From Alphaproteobacteria bacterium (GTDB lineage: Bacteria > Pseudomonadota > Alphaproteobacteria > Rhodobacterales > Rhodobacteraceae), in contig JAUHXK010000001.1 in NCBI GenBank assembly GCA_030427405.1, forward strand, positions 333,925 through 397,924: a stretch of 64,000 nt of DNA, written 5' to 3'. This document shows positions 35,095-43,477 of this stretch, one piece after another. The notes under the pieces were generated by a model. The model saw nothing but the letters and a program-made list of their open reading frames with translations, made no database searches and was not told the origin of the DNA. The translations under genes and the position numbers were made by a program. Each line of letters opens with the position of its first letter. The first letter of the stretch is position 1.

Positions 35095-36423
35095 ATGAAC
35101 CTGATGAAAACTCTCATCCCTGCCGCCGCGATTGTCGCGCTGCCGCAGATGGGTCTTGCGCAAGAGGCCGCCGCAACCGGCGAGACCGCGCAACACACGC
35201 AATATATCCTGACATCGCTGCTGTTCCTGGTTGGCGGCTTCCTGGTGTTCTGGATGGCCGCGGGCTTTGCCATGCTCGAGGCCGGCCTGGTACGTTCCAA
35301 GAACGTGGCCATGCAGCTGGTCAAGAACATGGGCCTGTTTTCCTTTGCCGCCATCATGTACTGGCTGGTCGGCTTCAACCTGATGTATCCCGGCGATGCC
35401 TGGATCATCCCCGGCATCTTCGGCACCATCGCGCCCACCTCGCTTGAGCCGGTAGGCCTGGCCGACACCGAAACCGCGTTGGACTATGCGTCGGTCGGTT
35501 CGGACTTCTTCTTCCAGCTGATGTTCTGTGCCACCACCGCCTCGATCGTTTCGGGCACCGTGGCCGAGCGCATCAAGCTGTGGCCGTTCTTCATCTTCGT
35601 GATCGTCCTGACCGGCATCATCTACCCGATCGAGGCGTCCTGGCAGTGGGGTGGCGGCTGGCTGTCCGAGATGGGCTTCAGCGACTTCGCAGGCTCGACC
35701 CTGGTGCACGCCGCAGGTGGTTTCGCAGCGCTGGCCGGTGCCATCGTGCTGGGCCCGCGTATCGGCAAATACAACAAGGACGGCAAGGTTGTTCCGATCC
35801 CCGGTTCGAACCTGGCGCTGGCAACCCTGGGTACGTTCATCCTGTGGCTGGGTTGGTTCGGCTTCAACGGCGGTTCGCAACTGGCAATGGGCACCATCGG
35901 TGACATGGCCGACATCAGCCGTATCTTCGCCAACACCAACATGGCCGCTGCTGCCGGTGCTGTTGCCGCGCTGATCCTGACACAGGTTCTGTACGGCAAG
36001 GTTGACCTGACCATGGTTCTGAACGGCGCTCTGGCCGGCCTGGTTTCGATCACTGCCGAACCGCTGGCCCCGTCGCTGTTCCAGGCGCTGATCATCGGTG
36101 CAATCGGTGGCGTGATCGTGGTCTTCACCGTTCCGATGCTGGACAAGATGAAGATCGACGACGTTGTCGGTGCCATCCCGGTTCACCTGATCGCGGGTTT
36201 CTGGGGGACGTTCATCGTCGCATGGACCAACGGTGACGCAAGCTTTGTTACCCAGATCATCGGCTTTGCTGCCATCGGCATCTTTGTCTTCGTGGTCAGC
36301 TTCATCCTCTTCTCGATCCTCAAGGCAACTGTTGGCCTGCGGGTTGGCGAAGAAGAAGAGATCAACGGCCTGGACATGGGCGAGCTGGGTATGGAAGCCT
36401 ACCCTGAATTCTCGAAGGGCTAA
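35095..36423 (+). CDS. amtB: Ammonium transporter AmtB
   Basis: A 442-residue ammonium channel with a cleavable N-terminal signal (PAAAIVALPQMGLAQ) and about eleven membrane helices. Signature segments: FFFQLMFCATTASIVSGTVAERIKLWPF, the first pore histidine in FAGSTLVHAAGGFAAL, and the second in GAIPVHLIAGFWGTF. A gagga ribosome site precedes the ATG. The acidic tail (GEEEEINGLDMGELGMEAYPEF) is typical of this subgroup. A perfect terminator with a UUCG loop ends the operon. Confidence 0.95.
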   Translation: MNLMKTLIPAAAIVALPQMGLAQEAAATGETAQHTQYILTSLLFLVGGFLVFWMAAGFAMLEAGLVRSKNVAMQLVKNMGLFSFAAIMYWLVGFNLMYPGDAWIIPGIFGTIAPTSLEPVGLADTETALDYASVGSDFFFQLMFCATTASIVSGTVAERIKLWPFFIFVIVLTGIIYPIEASWQWGGGWLSEMGFSDFAGSTLVHAAGGFAALAGAIVLGPRIGKYNKDGKVVPIPGSNLALATLGTFILWLGWFGFNGGSQLAMGTIGDMADISRIFANTNMAAAAGAVAALILTQVLYGKVDLTMVLNGALAGLVSITAEPLAPSLFQALIIGAIGGVIVVFTVPMLDKMKIDDVVGAIPVHLIAGFWGTFIVAWTNGDASFVTQIIGFAAIGIFVFVVSFILFSILKATVGLRVGEEEEINGLDMGELGMEAYPEFSKG

Positions 36424-36442
36424 GACCTGAGAAAATCACTCG

Positions 36443-36472
36443 AAGGCCGGGCGTTCGCGCCCGGCCTTTTCT
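36443..36472 (+). terminator. UUCG-loop terminator of glnK-amtB
   Basis: Eleven-base-pair stem (aaggccgggcg / cgcccggcctt) with a TTCG tetraloop, followed by TTCTTT. Confidence 0.85.
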
Positions 36473-36492
36473 TTGTCGTGATGCAAAGAAAA

Positions 36493-36520
36493 AGGCCGCG
36501 CAAATCTGCGCGGCCCTTCT
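36493..36520 (-). terminator. Terminator of the aminotransferase operon
   Basis: Nine-base-pair stem (ggccgcgca / tgcgcggcc), four-base loop; the minus strand continues into TTTTTC. Adjacent to the amtB terminator. Confidence 0.75.
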
Positions 36521-36538
36521 TTTGTCCGGTGGTCGCGG

Positions 36539-37723
36539 TCAGACGCCGACGTCGATGATCGCCTTTGCCAGGATCGGCACCGAGCTGGCATTCAACCCGG
36601 CAATGTTCAGGCGGCTGTCGCCAACCATGTAGATCCCGTGATCGGCGCGCAGCTTTTCGACCAGCTCGGGTGCCGCGCCCAGCCGCGAGAACATGCCACG
36701 GTGCTGCGCGATAAAGCCGAACCGGTCAGAGCCGCTGAGGCGTTGCAATTCGTTTGCCAACTGTTGGCGCAGGCCTAGCATCGACAGGCGGACCTCTTCC
36801 AATTCGGCCTGCCAATCGGCGCGCAGGGCGTCATCAGTCAGGATCGTGGTCACAACGCGCGCACCATGGTCCGGCGGGAACGAATAGTTCTGCCGGTTCA
36901 GGAAAGCCAGCGTATCCTGGTTCAGCCGAGTCTGCCCGGCATCGGCGCTGATGGCCATCAACAGGCCGGTGCGTTCGCGGTAGACGCCGAAATTCTTGGA
37001 ACACGACGCCGCGATCAGGCAATGCTTGACCGAGGACGCAACAAGCCGGGTGGCCTGCGCGTCTTCTTCCAGGCCATCGCCAAACCCCTGGTAGGCAATG
37101 TCGATCATCGCAACCAGGCCGCGCGCGTTGATCACGTTCACAACCTCTTGCCACTGCACCAGGTTCAGGTTGGCCCCTGTCGGGTTGTGGCAACAGCCAT
37201 GCAGCAACACGACATCGCCCGCATTGGCCGAATTCAGATCCTCGATCATACCGTCGAAATCGACACCGCGTGTCTCGCCATCGAAGTAACGATAGGGGAC
37301 GGTCTCGATCCCTAGATAATTCAGGATCGACAGGTGGTTGGGCCATGTCGGGTTTGAAACAAAGACCCGGGCCGTCGGGTTGGCCATGCGGATCAACTCG
37401 AACGCCTGGCGGCAGGCCCCGGTGCCACCCGGTGTGGCCACGGCCGCGATATTACCACGCGGGACCGCTGTTCCCAGGATCAAACCGATCATCGCATCCG
37501 CATAGGCGGGGTCCCCGGCCAACCCGGTATAGGCCTTGGTGTCCTGTTCTTCCCAGATCCGCTGTTCGGCGGCTTTGACCGCGCGCATCACGGGCGTCAC
37601 GCCCTCGGCATTCTTGTACACGCCGACACCCAGGTCGATCTTTTGATCGCGCGGGTCTTCACGGTACATCTGCATCAGCGCCAGGATCTTGTCGGCGGGC
37701 TGCGGTTTGAGGTTGTGGAACAT
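36539..37723 (-). CDS. Aromatic/aspartate-type aminotransferase (class I, AspC/TyrB)
   Basis: A 394-residue PLP-dependent aminotransferase of subgroup I-alpha (AspC/TyrB). It shows the PLP lysine in SCSKNFGVYRERTG, LHGCCHNPTGANL, the active-site Arg in SRLNIAGLN, and the start MFHNLKPQPADKILALMQMYREDPRDQKIDLGVGVYKN. Likely transfers amino groups to aromatic or aspartate/glutamate pairs. The start shares one base with the sseA stop, so they are co-translated. Confidence 0.9.
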   Translation of the reverse strand: MFHNLKPQPADKILALMQMYREDPRDQKIDLGVGVYKNAEGVTPVMRAVKAAEQRIWEEQDTKAYTGLAGDPAYADAMIGLILGTAVPRGNIAAVATPGGTGACRQAFELIRMANPTARVFVSNPTWPNHLSILNYLGIETVPYRYFDGETRGVDFDGMIEDLNSANAGDVVLLHGCCHNPTGANLNLVQWQEVVNVINARGLVAMIDIAYQGFGDGLEEDAQATRLVASSVKHCLIAASCSKNFGVYRERTGLLMAISADAGQTRLNQDTLAFLNRQNYSFPPDHGARVVTTILTDDALRADWQAELEEVRLSMLGLRQQLANELQRLSGSDRFGFIAQHRGMFSRLGAAPELVEKLRADHGIYMVGDSRLNIAGLNASSVPILAKAIIDVGV

Positions 37724-38577
37724 CAGTTCTCTCCGGTTGCGACGGGCAGGGTCGGGAAGGCACCCCATTCCGCCCAGGAGCCGTCATAAAGCGAATGGTC
37801 TTTCTTGCCGATGCGTTCAAGCGCAAGGCTCAGGATCGCGGCCGTTACACCTGACCCGCAGGTCGTGATCGCGGGTTTGGACAGGTCCACGCCGGCGGCC
37901 TCGAAAACGGCGCGGCATTCCTTGGGCGACTTCATCGTGCCGTCCTTGTTCAACAGGGCGCCAAAGGGCACGTTGCGCGCCCCCGGAATGTGACCCGACC
38001 GCAATCCTTCGCGCGGTTCCGGCTCGGCCCCGGCAAAGCGGCTGGCCGAACGGGCGTCGATAATTTCGTGATCTGCCAGTTTGGCCGCCGCAGACACTTG
38101 CGTGACGTCGCGCACCAGGTGGTTCTGCACCCGGACCATCATGTGCCGGTCCCTGATGACCGGCGGCAGGTCCTCGACCTCGCGCCCTTCGGCCTGCCAC
38201 TTGGGCATACCGCCATCCAGAACCGCGATATTGTCCTGACCCATCAGCCGGAACAGCCACCAGACACGCGCCGCAGACATCAGCCCGGCGCCGTCATAAA
38301 CGACGATTTGATGCCCGTCCCCAACGCCCAGCGCGCGCATGCGTGACATGAACTTTTCGACCGGAGGGGCCATGTGCGGAAGATCCGAGCGTTGGTCGGA
38401 AATATCGTCGATATCGAAGAAACGCGCCCCCGGTATATGGCCCGCGTCATATTCAGCCCGCGCATCGCGCCCTTGCTGCGGCAGATACCACGAACCGTCC
38501 AGAATCCGCAGATCCGGATTCTTGAGATGTGCGGCCAGCCATTCGGTGGAAACGAGTGTTTTCGGATCGTCCTGCAT
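37723..38577 (-). CDS. sseA: 3-mercaptopyruvate sulfurtransferase
   Basis: A 284-residue two-domain rhodanese. The active-site loop CGSGVTA (in ITTCGSGVTAAILSLALERIG) is the mercaptopyruvate type. Also YDAGHIPGARFFDIDDISD and GHIPGARNVPFGALLN. Degrades 3-mercaptopyruvate from cysteine transamination. The following aminotransferase could make its substrate, an attractive but unproven link. The ATG at 38577 was chosen over a TTG. Confidence 0.9.
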   Translation of the reverse strand: MQDDPKTLVSTEWLAAHLKNPDLRILDGSWYLPQQGRDARAEYDAGHIPGARFFDIDDISDQRSDLPHMAPPVEKFMSRMRALGVGDGHQIVVYDGAGLMSAARVWWLFRLMGQDNIAVLDGGMPKWQAEGREVEDLPPVIRDRHMMVRVQNHLVRDVTQVSAAAKLADHEIIDARSASRFAGAEPEPREGLRSGHIPGARNVPFGALLNKDGTMKSPKECRAVFEAAGVDLSKPAITTCGSGVTAAILSLALERIGKKDHSLYDGSWAEWGAFPTLPVATGEN

Positions 38578-38670
38578 CAAAGCCTCTCCTGAGCACGCTT
38601 GCCGTTTCCCTATACGCGGCAGGTAATGGGTTCAAGACTGGATAAGGGCGGCAGACCTTCAAAACAGGGC

Positions 38671-38943
38671 CTATTCCGCGTTTCGGGACCTCAGGAATTG
38701 CGCAATTCCGATCATGCTGATGACGATCCAGAAACACTCGATCAACATCGACGCCAGGTTGAAATTCTGCAAAAGCGAGAAAACGATCAGCACCGACCCC
38801 ACAAGGTTAAGCACCGGAAAGGCCAGGTCCGCCGAGTTCATCATTCGCATCTGGGTCGCAAAATACGCGGCGACAACGATCAGTGCCCCGAATGATCCAA
38901 CCGCGTCCGCGATTGTCAGGCTATCCATGACTGCGTCCATCAT
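38671..38943 (-). CDS. Small membrane protein (CBU_0592-like)
   Basis: A 90-residue protein with three hydrophobic segments at about residues 10-27, 40-58 and 66-83, including GSFGALIVVAAYFATQM and FPVLNLVGSVLIVFSLLQNFN. This resembles the CBU_0592-like transmembrane domain. The ATG overlaps the stop of the XRE-cupin gene by four bases, so it is co-translated with the regulator. Function unknown. Confidence 0.7.
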   Translation of the reverse strand: MMDAVMDSLTIADAVGSFGALIVVAAYFATQMRMMNSADLAFPVLNLVGSVLIVFSLLQNFNLASMLIECFWIVISMIGIAQFLRSRNAE

Positions 38944-39530
38944 TGACGTGGTTCCATGGCTGGCTGACCTGCGGCCAGATCGCGGCCATTGGTCGGAACA
39001 TAATGGTGCATGTTCAAAAAGGTGGCCCCGACATCACCCGCGCGGTAGCCATGCGGCAGGTCGGCGGCAAACCGCAACCCCTGCCCGGATTGCAAGGGCA
39101 CCCAATCGCCGCCGCGCAGCACCTCAAGCGTGCCGTCCAGAACGAACACTTCTTCGGTCACCCCCGCTGCGTGGGCGGCGGAATCGTAACGCTGGTTTGG
39201 CGACAGGTCGACGTGAAAAGTTTCCGCGCCCAGCGCCGGATCATAGGGAAAGACGATCTTGACCGCGATACTGCCGGGAAAGGTCACGGTCCGGAACAGG
39301 TCGCCGTCGTTGGTATCGCGCAGCGCATCCGTGCCGATCAGGGCGCTCAGAGGCAGCTGGAACCCCTTGGCGATTTTCCACAGCGTCGAAATGGTGGGGC
39401 TCGACTCGCCACGCTCGATCTGGCCCAGCATGGCCTTGCTTACGCCGGTCAGTTCGGCCGCTTTTGACAGGCTCAACCCCGATGCGGCGCGGACGTCCCT
39501 CAGTTTCAGCGTTATGTCATCGGTGTCCAT
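38940..39530 (-). CDS. XRE-family regulator with cupin domain
   Basis: A 196-residue transcriptional regulator. A Cro/C1-type helix-turn-helix covers about residues 8-62 (LSLSKAAELTGVSKAMLGQIERGESSPTISTLWKIAKG), and a cupin domain of about 70 residues ends the protein (SAAHAAGVTEEVFVLDGTLEVLRGGDWVPLQSGQGLRF). Cupins often bind small-molecule ligands. The ATG at 39530 follows GAGG. Two palindromes just upstream are likely its operators, placed between it and the divergent ilvD. Confidence 0.9.
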   Translation of the reverse strand: MDTDDITLKLRDVRAASGLSLSKAAELTGVSKAMLGQIERGESSPTISTLWKIAKGFQLPLSALIGTDALRDTNDGDLFRTVTFPGSIAVKIVFPYDPALGAETFHVDLSPNQRYDSAAHAAGVTEEVFVLDGTLEVLRGGDWVPLQSGQGLRFAADLPHGYRAGDVGATFLNMHHYVPTNGRDLAAGQPAMEPRQ

Positions 39531-39557
39531 GCAAGCCTCGGCAACGTGTTTTCCCTT

Positions 39558-39573
39558 GTGCGTTATAACGCAC
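39558..39573. promoter_or_regulatory. Operator palindrome 1 for XRE-cupin regulator
   Basis: GTGCGTTATAACGCAC is a perfect 16-base palindrome, located 28 bases before the regulator start. Confidence 0.7.
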
Positions 39574-39582
39574 ATGTGCTAC

Positions 39583-39598
39583 GTGCGCTATAACGCAC
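39583..39598. promoter_or_regulatory. Operator palindrome 2 between regulator and ilvD
   Basis: GTGCGCTATAACGCAC differs from palindrome 1 by one base and lies exactly 25 bases from it, centre to centre, on nearly the same helix face. It is extended outward to ACGTGCG and CGCACGT. Confidence 0.7.
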
Positions 39599-39641
39599 GT
39601 ACCCCGGTCATTGCAACCCGGGGCAAAAGGGAAACAGCATC

Positions 39642-41474
39642 ATGCCAATGTACCGATCCAGAACTTCCACCCATGGCCGCAACATGGCCGGAGCCCGCGG
39701 CCTGTGGCGCGCCACCGGTATGGGCGACGACGATTTCGGCAAGCCGATCATCGCCATCGTCAACTCGTTCACGCAATTCGTGCCGGGCCATGTGCACCTG
39801 AAGGATCTGGGCCAGATGGTCGCACGCGAGGTCGAGAAGGCGGGCGGTGTCGCCAAGGAATTCAACACCATCGCCGTGGATGACGGCATCGCCATGGGCC
39901 ATGACGGAATGCTGTATTCGCTGCCCTCGCGCGAGGTGATCGCGGATTCGGTCGAATACATGGTCAACGCCCATTGCGCCGATGCGATGGTCTGCATCTC
40001 GAACTGTGACAAGATCACGCCGGGCATGCTGATGGCCGCGATGCGCCTGAACATTCCTGTGATCTTTGTCTCGGGTGGCCCGATGGAGGCCGGAAAGATC
40101 GACATCGCCGATCTGGATGCCAAGAAGATCGACCTTGTTGATGCGATGGTTGCGGCCGCCGATGACAAGCTGACCGATGAACAGGTCCAGCATATCGAGG
40201 AAAACGCCTGTCCCACTTGCGGGTCATGTTCGGGCATGTTCACGGCAAACTCGATGAACTGCCTGGCCGAAGCGTTGGGCCTGGCCCTGCCCGGCAACGG
40301 ATCGACGCTCGCCACCCACGCGGACCGGAAAGAACTGTTCCTGGAGGCCGGCCGCCGCATTGTCGAGATTACCAAGCGGCACTATGACCTGGACGAGAAA
40401 GGCTTTCTGCCACGCGAGATCGCGACCTTTGACGCGTTCGAGAATGCCATGAGCCTGGATATCGCCATGGGCGGGTCGACCAATACCGTTCTGCACCTGC
40501 TGGCCATTGCCAACGAAGGCGGCGTCGATTTCACCATGACCGACATGGACCGCCTCAGCCGCCGCGTGCCTTGCCTGTGCAAGGTCGCCCCCAATACCGA
40601 GAACGTCCATATGGAGGACGTCCACCGCGCCGGTGGGATTTTCTCGATCCTTGGCGAGTTGAGCCGCGCGGGCCTGCTGCACGAGGATTGCAGCACCGTC
40701 CATTCGGCGACGATGGGTGAGGCAATTGCAAACTGGGACATCAAGATCGCCAACAATCCCAAGGCGCAGGAACTGTTCAAGGCAGCCCCTGGCGGTGTGC
40801 GCACGACGCAGGCCTTCAGCCAGTCGAACCGGTACAAAGAGCTGGATACCGACCGCAAGGGCGGCGTGATCCGTTCCAAGGAACACGCATTTTCTCAGGA
40901 CGGCGGTCTGGCTGTTCTGTTCGGCAACATCGCGCGCGACGGCTGTATCGTGAAAACCGCCGGTGTGGATGCGAACATCCTTCAGTTCACCGGCTCGGCC
41001 TATGTCTGCGAAAGCCAGGATCAGGCGGTCAACGACATCCTGACCGGCAAGGTGAAAGCGGGCGATGTGGTGGTCATCCGCTATGAAGGTCCGCGCGGCG
41101 GGCCGGGGATGCAGGAAATGCTGTATCCGACATCGTATCTGAAATCCAAAGGTCTGGGCAAAGCCTGTGCGTTGCTGACCGATGGTCGGTTCTCGGGCGG
41201 CACATCAGGCCTGTCGATCGGCCATGTCTCACCCGAGGCGGCCGAAGGCGGAGAGATTGGTCTGGTGCGTCAGGGCGACACGATTGAAATCGACATCCCC
41301 AACCGCTCGATCCATCTGGCGGTGTCGGATGAGGAACTGGCCCAGCGACGTGCAGAGCAAGACGAGAAGGGCTGGGTTCCCGCAGCACCGCGCAAACGTA
41401 AGGTCTCAACGGCACTCAAGGCCTATGCCAAGCTGACCACCAGCGCAGCCAAAGGCGCGGTGCGCCAGGTTTGA
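39642..41474 (+). CDS. ilvD: Dihydroxy-acid dehydratase
   Basis: A 610-residue iron-sulfur dehydratase that makes 2-keto acids in the valine, isoleucine and leucine pathway. It has cluster cysteines in [12 protein letters not shown] and [18 protein letters not shown], and start [27 protein letters not shown]. The late block [23 protein letters not shown] is diagnostic. Aaaggga precedes the ATG. It may be controlled by the divergent XRE-cupin protein through the palindromes. A terminator follows. Confidence 0.97.
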   Translation: MPMYRSRTSTHGRNMAGARGLWRATGMGDDDFGKPIIAIVNSFTQFVPGHVHLKDLGQMVAREVEKAGGVAKEFNTIAVDDGIAMGHDGMLYSLPSREVIADSVEYMVNAHCADAMVCISNCDKITPGMLMAAMRLNIPVIFVSGGPMEAGKIDIADLDAKKIDLVDAMVAAADDKLTDEQVQHIEENACPTCGSCSGMFTANSMNCLAEALGLALPGNGSTLATHADRKELFLEAGRRIVEITKRHYDLDEKGFLPREIATFDAFENAMSLDIAMGGSTNTVLHLLAIANEGGVDFTMTDMDRLSRRVPCLCKVAPNTENVHMEDVHRAGGIFSILGELSRAGLLHEDCSTVHSATMGEAIANWDIKIANNPKAQELFKAAPGGVRTTQAFSQSNRYKELDTDRKGGVIRSKEHAFSQDGGLAVLFGNIARDGCIVKTAGVDANILQFTGSAYVCESQDQAVNDILTGKVKAGDVVVIRYEGPRGGPGMQEMLYPTSYLKSKGLGKACALLTDGRFSGGTSGLSIGHVSPEAAEGGEIGLVRQGDTIEIDIPNRSIHLAVSDEELAQRRAEQDEKGWVPAAPRKRKVSTALKAYAKLTTSAAKGAVRQV

Positions 41475-41490
41475 GTTAGAAATCGCTCGA

Positions 41491-41525
41491 CAAAACAGCC
41501 TACCTTTCCGGTGGGCTGTTTCTTT
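41491..41525 (+). terminator. Terminator after ilvD
   Basis: Stem aacagcctacc with ggtgggctgtt (one wobble) and a tail of TTTCTTTCT. Confidence 0.8.
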
Positions 41526-41654
41526 CTGCTATGCGGGGCGAAAAATAATCCAGTTTGACGACATTAACTTCTGTTTTGGTGATTCAGTGCATGCCGTTAG
41601 TTTCGGCGGTACTCGCGAGAATCGAAATCAACTTAGGCTGCCGTCAAATTCAGA

Positions 41655-42377
41655 CTAAGCCATATTGCTGAGACCGTTCTTGAGCGCCTGAGTCATCCCT
41701 TGAGCTTCCATGTGAAGTCGAAGCCGCTGATTGTATCCGCCTGGAGTGTTGAGCGCATCAATCAGGGGTTCACAAGCAGTCACCGATAGATTCGATGCCA
41801 CCAACTCTCTGAGAAAGCTTTCGCCTTGATTTTTGTCTGACACGCGATCCCCAAGCCAGTCCGCAGCGTCGCCAACCATGCGGGCGACGGGAGAAAGCAC
41901 AGCCTGTGCGCAAAGGTAGGCGGACATTTCATCGGCGCTTTGCACCGGGAAGATGCTGTTCCGATTGCCGAAAATCTCGGCAACGATTTCGGCGTCTCCA
42001 TACATCATGATTGGCGAGCCACCCCGTGCAATTCCGGGAAAGGGCATCATTATGGCAGTCGCGCGCGCCGGTCGAACAAGGGTGTCTGCTTCCTCAAGTG
42101 ACGCACCAGCCATAAAGGTTATCGCGATCTGGTCTTCACGAAACGTAAGCGGGCCAAGCACATCCGACGCGACTTCGGCCATCAATCCGAGAAGTAGAAT
42201 ATCGCTTGAATCGACAACCCCCTGGTTGTCTGCAATCTGAACGTTTTCATAGGCCTTGGCGAGAGAAGAGGAATGATGCGCACTGCGCTCAGATACAGTG
42301 ATTTCGTGCCCATCGTGGGCGATGCCTTCTACCGCCGCACGGGCGATAGTTCCGCACCCGATTACGCCAATTCGCAT
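41655..42377 (-). CDS. Pyrroline-5-carboxylate reductase-like protein
   Basis: A 240-residue NAD(P)-binding protein. The start MRIGVIGCGTIARAAVEGI is a Rossmann motif, and FMAGASLEEADTLV with RATAIMMPFPGIARGG recalls ProC (the MPN region). The usual C-terminal ProC block is weak or replaced by ALNTPGGYNQRLRLHMEAQGM, which recalls the TPGG motif. Strong aggagg site before the ATG. The DNA is AT-richer than its neighbours and the gene stands alone, so acquisition is possible. Substrate uncertain. Confidence 0.65.
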   Translation of the reverse strand: MRIGVIGCGTIARAAVEGIAHDGHEITVSERSAHHSSSLAKAYENVQIADNQGVVDSSDILLLGLMAEVASDVLGPLTFREDQIAITFMAGASLEEADTLVRPARATAIMMPFPGIARGGSPIMMYGDAEIVAEIFGNRNSIFPVQSADEMSAYLCAQAVLSPVARMVGDAADWLGDRVSDKNQGESFLRELVASNLSVTACEPLIDALNTPGGYNQRLRLHMEAQGMTQALKNGLSNMA

Positions 42378-42515
42378 GCTGTCCCTCCTTTAAATCTGAT
42401 CCAAAACAAACCTTTTCACAGATCGCAGCATTCGTCACTTCGGCTGCGAAGCAGACACTCACCTGCAAATCATGTTCCAATCAGATGCATCTTTACCAAC
42501 GGCACTTATTGCCCC

Positions 42516-43334
42516 TCAATCACCCAACTTGGCGTGCACCTCGTCCAGATCGATCTCACCCACGGGCATCTTGTTTCCGGGGTTCTCGAAATCATATTTG
42601 AACAATTCGAAATCCTGCTTGTAGATTTCATAGACCAGATGCATCGACAGGTCGTCGAAATAATCCTCGACCGGGTGCGCCCGCTTGGGGCCGTGACCCT
42701 CGGATTCGTTGAACCGGGGAATGTCCGACAATGTCACCGCGTGCTGGGCAGAGATATTGTCCAGCACATCCTGCATCCCTTCGTTGAACTGCTCGGTCCA
42801 GAAAATCCGATCGTAACGCCCGCCATTTGCGATAAAGGTCGAAACGTGGCCGGACATCGCAGACCAGTGAATGTCGGGGTCCATTGGCCGCCGCCAGCGG
42901 ATCGTGTCACGGGCAAACAGAAGAAACCGCCGAAAGCTGGCGATCTGATCGAACTCGCCCTTTCCATCATCGCCGCCAACTTCGATCCCGTAATTGTAGA
43001 TCAGCGATGGAACCAGGTTCCCGCGATACCGCTTGCCGTTGCGTTGTATGCCGCAGATCTTGTCGAAGAACGAGCTTAGGATGCGCGTATACGGGTTGCG
43101 GACGCAGGTGAACGAATAAGACGCATGCGCCCGGACATTGGACGAAATCGGGTCCTGGCTGGTGGGAAAGGCCCACTTGTGCATGCCTTCCTTGGCGTCG
43201 TGAATATCGCCGTCAAAGAACCGCCCGTGGTCCGAGTAATACATGATCTGGCCAATCGTCGAACACGCGCATTTTGGCACCACACGATAAACCATGCTTT
43301 CGCTTTCGGTCATCCATGTACCGGGAAAACCCAT
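42516..43334 (-). CDS. Sulfotransferase-family protein
   Basis: A 272-residue protein with a sulfotransferase 2-type PAPS site: the 5' phosphosulfate loop VPKCACSTIGQIMYY, and the 3' phosphate site FTCVRNPYTRILSSFFDKICG. No signal peptide. It probably sulfates a polysaccharide or glycolipid with PAPS as donor. The start has ggagg. Divergent from the glycosyltransferase, 143 bases away. Confidence 0.8.
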   Translation of the reverse strand: MGFPGTWMTESESMVYRVVPKCACSTIGQIMYYSDHGRFFDGDIHDAKEGMHKWAFPTSQDPISSNVRAHASYSFTCVRNPYTRILSSFFDKICGIQRNGKRYRGNLVPSLIYNYGIEVGGDDGKGEFDQIASFRRFLLFARDTIRWRRPMDPDIHWSAMSGHVSTFIANGGRYDRIFWTEQFNEGMQDVLDNISAQHAVTLSDIPRFNESEGHGPKRAHPVEDYFDDLSMHLVYEIYKQDFELFKYDFENPGNKMPVGEIDLDEVHAKLGD

Positions 43335-43477
43335 CTGCAGTGCCTCCTTCGCGGGCCGTTACTTGGATCGACGGCGCAGCTTTTGAAACTAAAGAACCAA
43401 AAATATTCTGTTTATTCAATCGCCCATCCTCAGTATCACAGGTGGAAACGGGCAGAAACGGGAAGTGCATAACGCGA

